Below, in pieces: positions 19,871 through 31,729 of a DNA stretch of 64,000 nucleotides. This stretch comes from Serratia sp. AKBS12 (lineage in GTDB: Bacteria > Pseudomonadota > Gammaproteobacteria > Enterobacterales > Enterobacteriaceae). The position numbers were made by a program, and so were the translations under genes. The notes beneath the pieces were generated by a model. That model saw nothing but the letters and a program-made list of their open reading frames with translations, searched no databases and had not been told where the DNA came from. How positions within the stretch are numbered: position 1 is the stretch's first letter; each line of letters starts with the position of its first letter. The stretch spans positions 1,543,157 to 1,607,156 of the forward strand of contig NZ_JANUSB010000015.1 of assembly GCF_024793895.1 (NCBI RefSeq). Direction: 5' to 3'.

Positions 19871-21849
19871 GCCACCTTACCTGCCTCTACGGTGGTCCGC
19901 AGGAAGTAGTCCAGCGTATCGGCCACGGTCTGCTGCATGGCGATGGTTGGCTGCCAGTCCAGTAGACGGCGGGCGTTTTTAATACTTGGCGTGCGGTGTT
20001 CAACGTCCTGATAGCCCTTGCCGTAGTAGCTGCTGCTTTCCACGTCTTTGAAACCGGCAAACGGCGGGAAGCGATCGCGCAACGGGTGATTATTGAAGCT
20101 TTCCAGCAGCATTTCCGCCAGTTCGCGAATGCTGGCCTCGTTGGTCGGATTGCCGATATTGACGATCTGGCCGTCGCAGCGGCCATCGCGGTTTTCAATA
20201 ATACGGAACAGGGCTTCGATACCGTCATTGATGTCGGTAAAGCAGCGCTTTTGCGCCCCGCCGTCCACCAGCTTGATCGGCGAACCTTCCACCAGATTCA
20301 AAATCAGTTGGGTGATGGCGCGCGACGAGCCGATACGCGCGGCATCCAGGTTATCCAGGCGCGGCCCCATCCAGTTGAACGGCCGGAACAGCGTGAAACG
20401 CAGCCCTTCCTTCACGCCGTAGGCCCAGATAACCCGATCCAGCAACTGTTTGGATACCGAGTAAATCCAGCGTTGCTTGTTGATAGGCCCGACGATCAGA
20501 CGTGAAGTGTCTTCATCAAACTGTTTATCGTCGCACATGCCATACACTTCGGAGGTTGACGGGAAAATGATGCGCTTGTTGTACTTCACGCAATCGCGCA
20601 CGATTTTCAGATTCTCTTCAAAATCGAGTTCGAATACCCGCAGCGGGTTGCGGGTGTATTCGATTGGCGTAGCGATGGCCACCAGCGGCAGCACCACGTC
20701 GCATTTCTTGATGTGATACTCGATCCATTCCGAATGGATGCTGATATCACCCTCGACAAAATGGAAGTGTGGATTGTCCATAAAGCGGCTGATGGCATCC
20801 GAGCCGATATCCAGGCCGTAAATCTCATAGCGATCTTCACGCAACAGACGCTCGGTCAAATGGTTACCGATAAAACCGTTAACCCCCAGAATCAGCACCC
20901 GCGTTCTACGTTGCACCACGCTGTCGGGCTTCGCCGCCAGGCGTGCATCGACCATGATGCCCATTTCCTGCGCCAACCGACCACCTTGCACATACAGCCC
21001 AGCCTCACTTTGACCGGCGATGATTTCCAACGCTCCGTCACCGCAGGCAACCACCAGCGGCGCATTATCCAGTACCGTGCCCGGCTGTTTGTCGTGCTGA
21101 ATATCCAGCACGCGGGAGCGCCACACCGTCATTTTACGCTGGCCGAGATAGCTGAAGGCCCCGGGATACGGTTCGGTCACTGCGCGCACCAGATTGTGGA
21201 TTTCGGCGGCGGTTTTATGCCAGTGGATCTCACCGTCTGCCGGCGTACGGCGGCCAAAGTAACTGGCTTGCGCTTCGTTTTGCGCGCGGAAGGTGGCCGT
21301 GCCGTTTTTTAGCTTCGGCAATGCTTCGCGCAGCACCACCTGTGCGGCTTCGCAAACTTTGCGATGCAGCGTCAGCGCGGTGTCATCGGCGGAAATCGCC
21401 ACCGCATGCTGGCCGACGATGTCACCGGCGTCCGCGCGCTTGACCATTTTATGCAGCGTGGCGCCGGTTTCCCGTTCGCCGTTGACCAGCGCCCAGTTGA
21501 TCGGCGCTCGGCCGCGGTAGCGCGGCAGCAGCGAACCATGCAGGTTGAAACCGCCCTGCGGGGCCAGCGACAATATCTCGTCGCTGAGCAGGTTACGGTA
21601 ATAGAACGAGAAAATGATGTCAGGCTGCAACTCGCGCAGGCGCTCAACCCACAGCGGGTGATTGACGTCTTCCGGTGCATACACCGGCAAGTTCAACTCG
21701 GCGCCAACGCGCGCAACGGAAGAGAAGAAGTTGTTCTCACCAGGATCGTCGGTATGGGTAAATACCGCCTGAATCTCATAACCCGCTTCAGTCAACGCCT
21801 TCAGACCGGCGCAGCCAATATCATGGTAAGCAAATACGATAGCTTTCAT
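19867..21849 (-). CDS. arnA: Bifunctional UDP-L-Ara4N formyltransferase / UDP-glucuronate decarboxylase
   Basis: 660 aa, the E. coli length. The N-terminal formyltransferase has [20 protein letters not shown] near residue 100 with the catalytic His. The C-terminal SDR domain begins near residue 320 at [15 protein letters not shown] and oxidatively decarboxylates UDP-glucuronate. STSEVYG and the Tyr-Lys pair in [10 protein letters not shown] form its active site. The ATG at 21849 overlaps the arnC stop by 1 base. A longer frame upstream is internal to arnC. Confidence 0.97.
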   Translation of the reverse strand: MKAIVFAYHDIGCAGLKALTEAGYEIQAVFTHTDDPGENNFFSSVARVGAELNLPVYAPEDVNHPLWVERLRELQPDIIFSFYYRNLLSDEILSLAPQGGFNLHGSLLPRYRGRAPINWALVNGERETGATLHKMVKRADAGDIVGQHAVAISADDTALTLHRKVCEAAQVVLREALPKLKNGTATFRAQNEAQASYFGRRTPADGEIHWHKTAAEIHNLVRAVTEPYPGAFSYLGQRKMTVWRSRVLDIQHDKQPGTVLDNAPLVVACGDGALEIIAGQSEAGLYVQGGRLAQEMGIMVDARLAAKPDSVVQRRTRVLILGVNGFIGNHLTERLLREDRYEIYGLDIGSDAISRFMDNPHFHFVEGDISIHSEWIEYHIKKCDVVLPLVAIATPIEYTRNPLRVFELDFEENLKIVRDCVKYNKRIIFPSTSEVYGMCDDKQFDEDTSRLIVGPINKQRWIYSVSKQLLDRVIWAYGVKEGLRFTLFRPFNWMGPRLDNLDAARIGSSRAITQLILNLVEGSPIKLVDGGAQKRCFTDINDGIEALFRIIENRDGRCDGQIVNIGNPTNEASIRELAEMLLESFNNHPLRDRFPPFAGFKDVESSSYYGKGYQDVEHRTPSIKNARRLLDWQPTIAMQQTVADTLDYFLRTTVEAGKVA

Positions 21850-22829
21850 CATTCTTCTTCCTGAGTGTTGTGGCCATGCTGTTTGCCGACCACTTTTTGA
21901 ACAAAGTAACGCGGACGAGCACGCACGTCGTTGTAGATACGACCGATGTACTCCCCCAATAACCCCATGCCGACAAATTGAGCGCCAATAAAGGTGAATA
22001 ACACCGCAAACAGGGTAAACACCCCGCCCGCCGCCCATTCCGGCCCCAACAGCAAACGCATGACGATCAATATCACCGCCAGTAAAAAGCCGGACAATGC
22101 CACCACGCTGCCCACCACGCTGAGCAAACGTAACGGCGTAGTGGTCAGACAGGTGATCAGGTCATACATCAGATTGATAAGCTTCATCAGGCTGTATTTG
22201 GAATCGCCGAATTCACGCTCGGCGTGGGTCACCTGAATCTCGGTGGTACGACGCGCAAAGGTATTGGCCAAAATGGGAATAAAGGTGCTGCGCTCGTGGC
22301 AGTGCAGCATCGCTTCAACAATGTGACGGCGGTAAGCGCGTAACATGCAGCCGTAATCACCCATCGATTTACCGGTAGCGCGCTGGATCATCATGTTGAT
22401 TACCCGCGAAGCGCTTTTGCGGAACCAGGAATCGCGACGGTTGGCGCGTACCGTACCGACCACGTCATACCCCTGCTCGGCAACGCTCACCAGCCGCGGA
22501 ATTTCCTCTGGCGGGTTTTGCAAATCGGCGTCGAGGGTAATGACCAGATCGCCGCTAACCTGATTAAAACCGGCCATGATCGCCGAGTGCTGGCCATAGT
22601 TACGGTTCAGCAAAACGGCAATCACGCAACTGTCCGGCTGTTCGGCTGCGGCGGTCAGCAGTTCGGCCGAGTTATCGTTGCTGCCGTCGTCCACCAGAAT
22701 GATTTCATAAGGCTGCGACAGCCGTTGGCAGGCGGCGCTGGTACGAGCCAGCAATGCCGGCAGGCTTTCCTGTTCATTGAATACCGGGATGACCACGGAT
22801 ACTTTTTTAATCGGTTCAACGCGCGACAC
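21849..22829 (-). CDS. arnC: Undecaprenyl-phosphate 4-deoxy-4-formamido-L-arabinose transferase
   Basis: 326 aa GT2 enzyme that places L-Ara4FN on undecaprenyl phosphate. The catalytic domain has [27 protein letters not shown] and the DxD equivalent [14 protein letters not shown]. Two C-terminal membrane segments anchor it. The start is GTG at 22829, inside the last 14 bases of arnB. Confidence 0.95.
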   Translation of the reverse strand: MSRVEPIKKVSVVIPVFNEQESLPALLARTSAACQRLSQPYEIILVDDGSNDNSAELLTAAAEQPDSCVIAVLLNRNYGQHSAIMAGFNQVSGDLVITLDADLQNPPEEIPRLVSVAEQGYDVVGTVRANRRDSWFRKSASRVINMMIQRATGKSMGDYGCMLRAYRRHIVEAMLHCHERSTFIPILANTFARRTTEIQVTHAEREFGDSKYSLMKLINLMYDLITCLTTTPLRLLSVVGSVVALSGFLLAVILIVMRLLLGPEWAAGGVFTLFAVLFTFIGAQFVGMGLLGEYIGRIYNDVRARPRYFVQKVVGKQHGHNTQEEE

Positions 22830-23970
22830 AGGAAGACTCCACTATGGAAAACAGGGTATTGATAACGCGATCGACATCTGCGTCGGTCATATCAGGGAAC
22901 AGCGGCAGCGTACACAAACGGCTCGTGTTCCATTCGGTATTGGGCAGCGACAGCTGCGGGTAGCGCTCGCGGTAAAACTTCTGCGTGTGCGCGGCACGAA
23001 AATGCAGACCGCTGCCGACGCCCTGCGCCTGCAGGCGTTCCATCAGAGTGTCACGGTCAATACCACAACGCTCAGCATCTACACGCACCATAAACAGGTG
23101 CCAGGCGTGGTGATGCGGGTAGTGTGGCAAGCCGAGCGGCTGGAACGGCGAATTCTGCAAAGCAGCCAGATAACGCTGCGCCAGCTCGCTACGGCGGGCG
23201 TTCAACTGCGGCAGACGCTGCAATTGCACCACAGCAATGGCTGCGTGAATGTCAGAGAGGTTGTATTTGTAACCGGGTTCTATCACTTCCGCCTGCGGCT
23301 TGCGTCCCTGACGTTGCCGATCGAAGGCGTCGACGCCCAGGCCATGAAACTTCAGACTGCGCAACCGTTCGGCCAGCGCGTCATCGTCGGTGGCTATCAG
23401 GCCACCTTCGGCACAGGTAAGGTTTTTGATCGCATGGAAGGAAAAGATTGCCGTCCCCTGAGCGCCGACCCATTGATGGTGGTAACGGGCACCAACCGCA
23501 TGCGCCGCATCTTCTATCAGGGGTAGATTATGGCGTTGCGCCACGGCGCGCAGCGCGTCCAGCGGCAACGGCGCTCCGGCATAATGGACCGGCACTATCG
23601 CTTTGGTTCTTGGTGTAATTGCCGCTTCGACGTCGGCGGCGCTGACCATCAGCGTTTCGCGATCGACATCGATCATGACCGGCGTTGCGCCAAGCAGTTC
23701 AATCATGTTGAGGGTGGACACCCAGGTCTGTGACGGGGTGATCACTTCATCTCCCACGCCAACGCCGAGCGCCATCAGCACAAGATGCATGCCGGCGGTA
23801 GCGGAACACACGGCAACGGCATGCCGGCAGCCGAAGGTGTGGCAGAAATCCTGCTCCAGCCGTTGGTTCTGTGGCCCGGTGGTGATCCAGCCGGAACGCA
23901 ATACTTCTTCAACCGCCGCAATTTCTTGCTCACCAATTGCCGGGCGTGAAAAAGGCAGGAATTGTTCCAT
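22816..23970 (-). CDS. arnB: UDP-4-amino-4-deoxy-L-arabinose aminotransferase
   Basis: 384 aa DegT/DnrJ/EryC1 PLP enzyme. It transaminates the UDP-4-keto-arabinose made by ArnA. The PLP lysine is in [25 protein letters not shown] supplies the pyridine-nitrogen Asp. The ATG at 23970 gives the family N-terminus ([15 protein letters not shown]). It is the first gene of the arn operon, downstream of a PmrA-like box. Confidence 0.96.
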   Translation of the reverse strand: MEQFLPFSRPAIGEQEIAAVEEVLRSGWITTGPQNQRLEQDFCHTFGCRHAVAVCSATAGMHLVLMALGVGVGDEVITPSQTWVSTLNMIELLGATPVMIDVDRETLMVSAADVEAAITPRTKAIVPVHYAGAPLPLDALRAVAQRHNLPLIEDAAHAVGARYHHQWVGAQGTAIFSFHAIKNLTCAEGGLIATDDDALAERLRSLKFHGLGVDAFDRQRQGRKPQAEVIEPGYKYNLSDIHAAIAVVQLQRLPQLNARRSELAQRYLAALQNSPFQPLGLPHYPHHHAWHLFMVRVDAERCGIDRDTLMERLQAQGVGSGLHFRAAHTQKFYRERYPQLSLPNTEWNTSRLCTLPLFPDMTDADVDRVINTLFSIVESSCVAR

Positions 23971-24371
23971 AGTTAACCCCAAACGTATCGAATTTGCTTT
24001 AGCGCCACTGTAAATCTCTTTTATTTAACGGACATTAAACGCAAGAGAGAATCACTTCGGTGGTTTTATAGCCAATCTACGGGTTGAAGCTTAACTAAAC
24101 CTTAAGAAAAAATTATTTCCTTAAGCCAATCCATTGCAAAACCCGCTGTTGATAAAAATAAAAAACAAACTAAAAACAAATAGTTAACTAAATAACAATT
24201 AGTTACCTAATTTCATTGAACTTAAAGAAGTATAGAAAAGATCCGATTATTTACAAGCGAGGCCGTATAACGACTAGAGGGCTGAAAATAATAACCGACA
24301 GGTTATTCTCTTATTTAAGTTATGTTTGTTTACCATCCGTTGATATTGTCATAATAATACCCTACGCCGTT
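23971..24371. other. arnB upstream region
   Basis: 401 very AT-rich bases between arnB and the btuD stop, both genes on the minus strand. It must carry the arn promoter, with a PmrA-like box at 24090-24106, another CTTAAG at 24120-24125, and several TTAGTTA/TAACTAA-type short repeats around 24180-24210. No terminator hairpin with a T-run was seen behind btuD. Confidence 0.6.
24090..24106 (-). promoter_or_regulatory. PmrA (BasR)-type direct repeat upstream of arn
   Basis: On the + strand CTTAAC-TAAAC-CTTAAG; on the minus strand CTTAAG-GTTTA-GTTAAG. This is the two-half-site, 5-base-spacer arrangement of the PmrA box (YTTAAK-N5-YTTAAK) with one deviation per strand. It is 120 bases upstream of the arnB ATG, and arn is the classical PmrA target. 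Confidence 0.65.
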
Positions 24372-25139
24372 TTACGCGGTACGGGTCATGATCCAGCGCT
24401 GATCGCCCACCGCATGCAAATGAAAATCAACATCATAGATTTTTGACAGGATCTCAGGCTGCATTATATCGCGCGTTGCCCCCTGCTTTATCACCTGACC
24501 GGCATGCAGCAACCATACCCGATCGGCCTGCTGCAACGTATGGTTAAGATCGTGTGCGCATACCAATGCACAGCGGCCTGTTTGACAAAACTCGCGCAGC
24601 AGACGATCCAGCGCCACTTTCTGCGCCACATCCAGGCTATTGGTCGGCTCGTCCAGCAGCAATAACTGACTGTGCGGGTTGATGGACGGCCATACCTGCA
24701 GTAACACCGACGCCAGGCGTACGCGCTGCCATTCACCGCCTGAGAGCTGGGTCAGCAGGCGTGGCAGTTTGTCCATCAGTTTCAGCCGCTGGCATAAATA
24801 ATAAATAGCGCTTTCCAGCGGCCGTTCGTCAACGCCTGGTGGTTGATGCAGTGCCAGATATTGAAACACCGGCATCAGCATCACCGGTGGCTGTTGCTGG
24901 CTAAGGTAGGCGCGTCGCAGCGCCAGTTGTCCGCCCTGATAATCGGCTAGCTCGCGGCCAGCTAGTTTTATCTTGCCGTGCCCGGGCAACATCCCCGCCA
25001 GACGTGCCAGCAGCGTACTTTTACCGGCGCCATTCGGGCCGATAAGATGCACCTGCAGCCCTGCATCAATATGTGCTGAAAACGGCGCCAGACGCCCGGT
25101 GACCCCAACCTGGTCGAGCTGCAGCATGCCGTCCTCCAT
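24372..25139 (-). CDS. btuD: Vitamin B12 ABC transporter ATP-binding protein
   Basis: 255 aa. Walker [17 protein letters not shown] is near residue 34, the signature is LSGGEWQRVRLA, and Walker B is LLLLDEPTNSLD with CAHDLNHTL after it. It drives cobalamin import with BtuC. Downstream of btuE by 3 bases, in btuCED order. No btuB or btuF is in the window. Confidence 0.95.
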   Translation of the reverse strand: MEDGMLQLDQVGVTGRLAPFSAHIDAGLQVHLIGPNGAGKSTLLARLAGMLPGHGKIKLAGRELADYQGGQLALRRAYLSQQQPPVMLMPVFQYLALHQPPGVDERPLESAIYYLCQRLKLMDKLPRLLTQLSGGEWQRVRLASVLLQVWPSINPHSQLLLLDEPTNSLDVAQKVALDRLLREFCQTGRCALVCAHDLNHTLQQADRVWLLHAGQVIKQGATRDIMQPEILSKIYDVDFHLHAVGDQRWIMTRTA

Positions 25140-25142
25140 CGC

Positions 25143-25694
25143 TTACTTTGCCAACGCCATATTAATCGCATCCGTAATGATCGGATCTTGCGGTTCCATG
25201 TCTGGTGCAAAGCGCTGGATAACGCTACCGTCACGGCCGATCAGGAACTTTTCGAAGTTCCAGAGGATGTCACCACGCTGTTTTGGCCCCTGATCTTTGC
25301 TGATGCGCCGCGCCATAAATTCGCTACCTGCTGGCGCAACCGCTTCCGGAGCGGCGGCAATCAGCGCCTGGTACAGCGGATGGCGCTGCTCACCGTTGAC
25401 CTCTATCTTGCTGAACATCGGGAATTTCACACCGAAGGTGCCGCGACAAAAAGCCTGAATCTGTTCATTACTGCCCGGCTCTTGCCCCAGGAACTGATTA
25501 CACGGGAAACCGAGCACTTCAAACCCTTGCGAATGGTAGCTCTCATACAGGTTTTCCAACTCTTGATACTGTTTGGTCAGCCCGCATTCCGAGGCCACGT
25601 TAACCACCAACAGTACGCTGCCGTGGTATTTTTCCAGCGTGGTAGATTGATTATCAATAGTGTCTACCGGGATCTGATAAATGGGTTGCGTCAT
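25143..25694 (-). CDS. btuE: Glutathione/thioredoxin peroxidase BtuE
   Basis: 183 aa, the E. coli length. The peroxidatic Cys is in VNVASECGLTKQY near residue 37, Gln in GFPCNQFLGQE, and Trp-Asn in ILWNFEKFL. It is a non-essential member of the btuCED operon that works as a peroxidase, not in B12 transport. It is longer than the paralogue at 5224-5709, having the extra AAPEAVAPAGSEF insert. Confidence 0.95.
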   Translation of the reverse strand: MTQPIYQIPVDTIDNQSTTLEKYHGSVLLVVNVASECGLTKQYQELENLYESYHSQGFEVLGFPCNQFLGQEPGSNEQIQAFCRGTFGVKFPMFSKIEVNGEQRHPLYQALIAAAPEAVAPAGSEFMARRISKDQGPKQRGDILWNFEKFLIGRDGSVIQRFAPDMEPQDPIITDAINMALAK

Positions 25695-25736
25695 AAGAAG
25701 GTATCCTGTTGTTTTGATTGCAGGTGAACGGAAAGG

Positions 25737-26744
25737 TTACCTTACGCTCTTTACGCGGGTCAGTAACCAGATAAATAACGGCGCACCGAGCGTGGCGGTA
25801 ACCACGCCTATCGGCAGCTCCGCCGATAGCAAGGCGATGCGTGCCACCACGTCCGCTGCCAGCAACACGCCGGCGCCGGCCAGCGCACAGCCCGGCAGCA
25901 GGTAGCGCTGGTCGGTCAGACCACTGAGGCGCAATATGTGCGGGATCACCAGCCCGACAAAACCGATCACACCGGCCAGAGCCACGCTGACGCCGACCAA
26001 CCAGCCAATGGCCATAACCAGAATATTACGCCACAGATGCAGTGAAAGCCCGAGCTGACGTGCCTGCACGTCGCCCAACGCCATAAAATTAAGCGCCTTG
26101 CCCTGCCCACACAGCCACAACAACACAGGTAGCAGCGCGAATACCAGCCATTTTTGTCGCCAGTCAACGCCGCCGAACCCGCCCATCATCCAGTACATCA
26201 ATTGCCGTAAATCGAGGCTGGAACTGAAATAGACCGCCCAGGTCATCACCGCACTGCATACGATGCCCAGCGCCACGCCGACCAGCAGCAAACGTGCGTT
26301 AGTCAAGCGTCGCCGACGGGCGAAGCTCAGCAACAGAAAGGTCATCAACAATGCGCCGATAATTGCACTGAGGCTCATCATGGTGACGGGCAACAGACCG
26401 TTGCCCAGCAATACCGTCAACACCAGCGCTACGCCAGCGCCGTTGGCTACGCCCAGCAACCCTGGCTCCGCCAGCGGGTTTTCAAACAGCGCCTGCATCA
26501 CCGCTCCAGCCACCGCCAGACTGGCCCCTACCAACAACACCGCTAGTGCGCGCGGCAAGCGCAACTGCCAGACAAAAAGCTGTGCGGACTCGCTGAGCCA
26601 CTGGGTCGGCCATAACCAAACGTCGCCGGCGCTGAGGCTAATCACAAACGCCAGCGCCACGCCAATACTCAGCAACTGTAGCTGGCGTTTATCACGCTGA
26701 CGCTGGTTTTGCAGCAATACGGTAAAAGTCTGGCTGGTCGGCAT
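25737..26744 (-). CDS. btuC: Vitamin B12 ABC transporter permease
   Basis: 335 aa FecCD permease with about ten membrane segments. Diagnostic blocks are [60 protein letters not shown] and [19 protein letters not shown]. The ATG at 26744 is chosen by comparison with E. coli BtuC (326 aa). A longer frame to 26882 has no clear ribosome site. First gene of btuCED. Confidence 0.94.
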   Translation of the reverse strand: MPTSQTFTVLLQNQRQRDKRQLQLLSIGVALAFVISLSAGDVWLWPTQWLSESAQLFVWQLRLPRALAVLLVGASLAVAGAVMQALFENPLAEPGLLGVANGAGVALVLTVLLGNGLLPVTMMSLSAIIGALLMTFLLLSFARRRRLTNARLLLVGVALGIVCSAVMTWAVYFSSSLDLRQLMYWMMGGFGGVDWRQKWLVFALLPVLLWLCGQGKALNFMALGDVQARQLGLSLHLWRNILVMAIGWLVGVSVALAGVIGFVGLVIPHILRLSGLTDQRYLLPGCALAGAGVLLAADVVARIALLSAELPIGVVTATLGAPLFIWLLTRVKSVR

Positions 26745-26922
26745 ACGCGCGGAAGTTCCCTGTCGGCCGTGAGAATGGCCAGATAATTGACGTCTTGGGT
26801 CAAATATTAGGGGGTTAGCGCCGCAAGGGGAAGTCTTTGTAAAGCAGAAACCAGGAAAACGGTGGCTGAGGCTGCCGGTCACCGGCCGGTGAACGCCAGA
26901 TCAGCCGCCGTGGTATCAATAG

Positions 26923-27390
26923 TTAACCATGCGCACCGTTGCCATGCTGTGGATAAGGCTTATCATCATGCCGATCGCCGCGATCGTGTCCGTTGCCCTC
27001 TCCTCGAGCCTGGCGGTAGCTGTCGTGATTATCGCCCGCCCCTCTGTTATGGTCATCACGTTGCGAACGATGGTGATGGTCATCATGACGTTGGTCATTG
27101 CCGTGATGCCAATCATTACCCCTAGAGCCATAACCGCGCGGCGGCGATTGCTGCCAACGACCACCATCCCAATAATAACCGCGAGCACTGCGTTCGCCAA
27201 AGCTCCGTCCCTGATGGTCATGCCACCATTGTGGCGGACGCCAGTCGTAGCCATCCCAGTAGTACCCGCGATGATCCCGGTCGCCAAGATGCACGGAGGC
27301 ACCAGGCACCTTGATATCGATGGCAATCTCCGCCTGTACGGCCAATGGCAGCAACAGCGGCAAACATACCAGCAACAGGATCTTGTTCAT
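26923..27390 (-). CDS. Periplasmic DUF2502 (YpeC-like) protein, His-rich
   Basis: 155 aa. A Sec signal peptide covers residues 1-20 (LLLPLAVQA). The DUF2502 core follows: IKVPGASVHLGDRDHRGYY then WDGYDWRPPQWW, recognisable from E. coli YpeC. The C-terminal half is a low-complexity His/Asp/Gly/Arg tail (HDDHHHRSQRDDHNRG) that could bind metal ions. Function is unknown in the family. It diverges from the small lipoprotein gene at 27622. Confidence 0.8.
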   Translation of the reverse strand: MNKILLLVCLPLLLPLAVQAEIAIDIKVPGASVHLGDRDHRGYYWDGYDWRPPQWWHDHQGRSFGERSARGYYWDGGRWQQSPPRGYGSRGNDWHHGNDQRHDDHHHRSQRDDHNRGAGDNHDSYRQARGEGNGHDRGDRHDDKPYPQHGNGAHG

Positions 27391-27621
27391 TTGTGTATTC
27401 TCACTTTAATTGCAGCTGGCTCCTTTATAGCAAGGTGATTATTTGTCGCCTATCGGCCATTGGCTTATTTTCGTATCGTTTGCAACTCCTTTACGCAATT
27501 CTTACGCTTGAGTGAGCATTATTTTATTAATATAACCCCCCTTGTATTTAACTACTCACTGCTGGACCGTACGTTCGTTCAGTCGTTATCGTTCTCCTGA
27601 TCTTTAACCAGAGATATTTTT

Positions 27622-27756
27622 ATGAAACGCATTGGACTGTTGGTCACCGTTACCCTGCTCACCGCTACGCTAAGCGCCTGCTGCTTCGGGCCGCACTGGG
27701 GCGACGGGCATCACGGCGGCCGTAACGACGCAGGGCACCATGGCGATCGTCGTTAA
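27622..27756 (+). CDS. Small Gly/His-rich lipoprotein-like peptide
   Basis: 44 aa: MKRIGLLVTVTLLTATLSAC, then CFGPHWGDGHHGGRNDAGHH and a GDRR end. A short signal with lipobox LSAC puts the lipidated Cys at residue 20. The mature part is 25 residues with five His and seven Gly. The purine-rich CAGAGA lies 10 bases upstream of the ATG. It diverges from the DUF2502 gene, whose product also has a His-rich tail. Small lipoproteins of this shape occur in enterobacteria, but function is unknown. Confidence 0.6.
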   Translation: MKRIGLLVTVTLLTATLSACCFGPHWGDGHHGGRNDAGHHGDRR

Positions 27757-27935
27757 TTCCCGGGCCGCTACGCCGCTTATTATTTAAATGAAAAAGGTCA
27801 ACAAGAACACATGACAATAAGAAAAAGCTGCAATTAATGAAAAACCAAAAAATTTACGCACTAAAAGTATAATAAGAAGAAATCAATTACGGAGATTTTA
27901 CTATTTACCAACCCGGTAATAAGTCGATACCAAAG

Positions 27936-27962
27936 AAAAAGGCCGCAATAGCGGCCTTTTTT
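27936..27962 (-). terminator. ihfA terminator
   Basis: The stem GGCCGC/GCGGCC with loop AATA has A5 on the left and T6 on the right. It lies 13 bases past the ihfA stop and can act in both directions. Confidence 0.85.
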
Positions 27963-27974
27963 GTTTTACGCAAG

Positions 27975-28271
27975 TTACTCTTTCGGGCTCGCGTTTTCCA
28001 CCCGGCTTTTCAACTTTTGCCCCGGACGGAAAGTCACCACGCGGCGCGCCGTAATAGGAATGTCCTCGCCGGTTTTCGGGTTACGTCCCGGACGTTGGTT
28101 CTTGTCACGCAGATCAAAATTGCCAAAACCTGACAGTTTGACCTGCTCGCCGTTCTCCAGAGCCCTGCGGACCTCTTCAAAGAACAGTTCTACCAGGTCT
28201 TTAGCGTCCCGTTTGCTAAGCCCGAGCTTTTCAAACAGGTGTTCTGACATTTCAGCTTTAGTAAGCGCCAT
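27975..28271 (-). CDS. ihfA: Integration host factor subunit alpha
   Basis: 98 aa HU/IHF-fold DNA-bending protein. It heterodimerises with IHF beta in nucleoid organisation and site-specific recombination. The DNA-intercalating Pro is in [20 protein letters not shown], and the N-terminus reads [17 protein letters not shown]. It starts 4 bases after pheT, the usual pheST-ihfA arrangement. Confidence 0.98.
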   Translation of the reverse strand: MALTKAEMSEHLFEKLGLSKRDAKDLVELFFEEVRRALENGEQVKLSGFGNFDLRDKNQRPGRNPKTGEDIPITARRVVTFRPGQKLKSRVENASPKE

Positions 28272-28275
28272 AGGT

Positions 28276-30663
28276 TCAATCCCTCAAGGATGCTTGGAAT
28301 CGCTGTTTTAGAGCCTCTACACATTTTGCAACGGTAGCTGCTATCTCCTCTTCTTCCAGTGTACGAGCGGTATCCTGCAATACCAGACTGATAGCCAGGC
28401 TCTTATCACCCTCTGCCACGCCCTTGCCACGGTACACATCAAACAAGTTTACGCCAACTACCTGATTTGCGCCAACTTTCTTACACTCTGCCAAAATATC
28501 TTCTGCGGGGACGTTTTCAGCCACCACCACAGCGATATCTCGGCGGTTTGCCGGGAAGCGAGAAATCTCCCGCGCCTGAGGCACGACGCGGGTTGCGACC
28601 TTGTTCCACTCCAGTTCAAACACCACGGTACGGCCGTTAAGATCCAGTTTACGCTCAAGTTCCGGATGAACCACACCGATGAAACCGATACGTTCACCGT
28701 GCAAATAAATTGCCGCACTCTGCCCCGGGTGCAATGCCGGATTGGCCTCTGACTTGAACTGAATGTCGGACAATTTCCCCGTCAGCTCGAGTACAGATTC
28801 CAGATCTCCTTTTAAATCATAGAAGTCTACCGGCTTTCTTGCCAGATCCCAGTGTTCATCATGGGTATGGCCGGCAATCACCCCTGCCAGCATGACGTCC
28901 TGACGGATAGCCAGATTTGCCGTACTATCAGGCACAAAGCGCAAGCCGCTTTCAAACAGACGCAGGCGGGTCTGCTGGCGGTTCTGGTTATACACCACCG
29001 CAGACAGCAGGCCGGTCCACAGCGACAGACGCATCGCAGACATCTCAACCGAGATCGGGCTTGGCAAAATCAACGCTTCTTCATTCGGGTGCAGCAGCGC
29101 CTGAATTTTAGGATCGACAAAGCTATAGGTGATCGCTTCCTGATAGCCGTGATCGACCAGCATGGTTTTCACACGTTTCAGCGTTAAGTCGGCTTCATGG
29201 TGCTGGGTCATCAGCAGATCGGCGCGCACTGGCACGTCAGGGATATTGTTGTAGCCGTAGACACGCGCCACTTCTTCCACCAGATCTTCTTCGATTTCCA
29301 TATCGAAACGCCAGCTTGGCGCCACCGCCTGCCAGCTGTCGCCTTGTTCGCTGACCTCACAGCCCAGACGGCGCAGGATATCGCTCACCTGCTCGCTTGG
29401 CACATGGTGACCAATCAGGCGATCCAGTTTCTCGCGACGAAGCGTAATGGTAGCGCGCGTCGGCAAGGTATTTTCATTGGTGACGTCGATCACCGGGCCA
29501 ACCTGACCGCCGCAGATGGCAACCAGCAAGCGGGTAGCGCGTTCCATCGCCTGGTATTGCAAGGCAGGATCAACGCCACGCTCATAGCGGTGTGAAGCAT
29601 CGGTATGCAGACCATGACGACGCGCACGACCGGCAATCGATAACGGACTGAAGAAGGCGCATTCCAGCAGGACGTCCTGAGTAGCATCGTTGACGCCAGA
29701 GTGTTCACCGCCAAAGATGCCGCCCATCGCCAACGCCTGTTGATGATCGGCGATCACCAGGGTATCGGCGTTCAGTTTGGCTTGGTTGCCATCCAGCAGC
29801 GTCAGGGTTTCGCCTTCGTGGGCCATACGTACCACAATGCCGCCGGCAATGCGGCTCAGATCGAAGGCGTGCATTGGCTGGCCCAGCTCAAGCAGCACGT
29901 AGTTGGTGACATCAACCACCGCATCGATTGAACGAATACCGCAACGACGCAGTTTCTCGCGCATCCACAGCGGCGTTGATGCCTTAATGTTGATGCCTTT
30001 GATCACGCGGCCCAGATAACGTGGGCAAGCCTCTGGCGCCTCTACGCGAATTGGCAGCGTATCGGTAATGGTGGCGGCAACCGGGCTCATGTCAGGCAGA
30101 GTCAACGCCTGCTGGTTCAATACGCCGACGTCGCGCGCAACGCCGATGATGCCCAGGCAGTCGGCACGGTTCGGCGTGACGCTGATTTCAATGGTGTTAT
30201 CGTCAAGCTGCAGATATTCACGGATATCGGTGCCGATCGGCGCGTCTTCCGGCAGTTCAATGATGCCATCGTGATCGTCGGAAATACCCAGTTCGGAAAA
30301 CGAGCACAACATGCCTTCCGACGGTTCGCCGCGCAGTTTCGCAGCCTTGATTTTGAAATCGCCCGGCAGTACGGCACCGACGGTGGCCACTGCCACCTTC
30401 AGGCCGCTACGGCAGTTTGGCGCGCCGCAGACGATGTCCAGCAGGCGATCGCCGCCGACGTTAACCTTGGTAACGCGCAGTTTGTCGGCATTGGGGTGCT
30501 GACCGCACTCAACCACCTGCCCGACAACCACCCCGTTAAAGGCACCGGAGACGGGTTCTACGCCATCTACCTCCAGGCCGGCCATGGTGATTTGATCGGA
30601 TAATGCTTCGCTGCTGACGGCCGGGTTTACCCACTCGCGCAACCAGAGTTCACTGAATTTCAT
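28276..30663 (-). CDS. pheT: Phenylalanine-tRNA ligase beta subunit
   Basis: 795 aa, equal to E. coli. It forms the alpha2-beta2 enzyme with PheS. The N-terminal tRNA-binding OB domain has [20 protein letters not shown]. The B3/B4 editing domain contains [18 protein letters not shown]. The B5 domain and the C-terminal anticodon-binding FDX-ACB domain ([13 protein letters not shown]) follow. It follows pheS by 14 bases. Confidence 0.98.
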   Translation of the reverse strand: MKFSELWLREWVNPAVSSEALSDQITMAGLEVDGVEPVSGAFNGVVVGQVVECGQHPNADKLRVTKVNVGGDRLLDIVCGAPNCRSGLKVAVATVGAVLPGDFKIKAAKLRGEPSEGMLCSFSELGISDDHDGIIELPEDAPIGTDIREYLQLDDNTIEISVTPNRADCLGIIGVARDVGVLNQQALTLPDMSPVAATITDTLPIRVEAPEACPRYLGRVIKGINIKASTPLWMREKLRRCGIRSIDAVVDVTNYVLLELGQPMHAFDLSRIAGGIVVRMAHEGETLTLLDGNQAKLNADTLVIADHQQALAMGGIFGGEHSGVNDATQDVLLECAFFSPLSIAGRARRHGLHTDASHRYERGVDPALQYQAMERATRLLVAICGGQVGPVIDVTNENTLPTRATITLRREKLDRLIGHHVPSEQVSDILRRLGCEVSEQGDSWQAVAPSWRFDMEIEEDLVEEVARVYGYNNIPDVPVRADLLMTQHHEADLTLKRVKTMLVDHGYQEAITYSFVDPKIQALLHPNEEALILPSPISVEMSAMRLSLWTGLLSAVVYNQNRQQTRLRLFESGLRFVPDSTANLAIRQDVMLAGVIAGHTHDEHWDLARKPVDFYDLKGDLESVLELTGKLSDIQFKSEANPALHPGQSAAIYLHGERIGFIGVVHPELERKLDLNGRTVVFELEWNKVATRVVPQAREISRFPANRRDIAVVVAENVPAEDILAECKKVGANQVVGVNLFDVYRGKGVAEGDKSLAISLVLQDTARTLEEEEIAATVAKCVEALKQRFQASLRD

Positions 30664-30677
30664 GTGATATTCCCGCC

Positions 30678-31691
<1,014 letters not shown>

Positions 31692-31729
31692 CTAAGTAAT
31701 TGTTATCTATTATTCGAACACGCCTTTCG

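Noticed and set aside
24090..24106. PhoP box at the arn promoter
   Set aside because: Only one GGTTTA half-site is present; the expected second half after five bases does not match.
24216..24446. A 76-codon + strand frame in the arn-btuD spacer
   Set aside because: AT-rich random-like composition, antisense overlap with btuD, no ribosome site.
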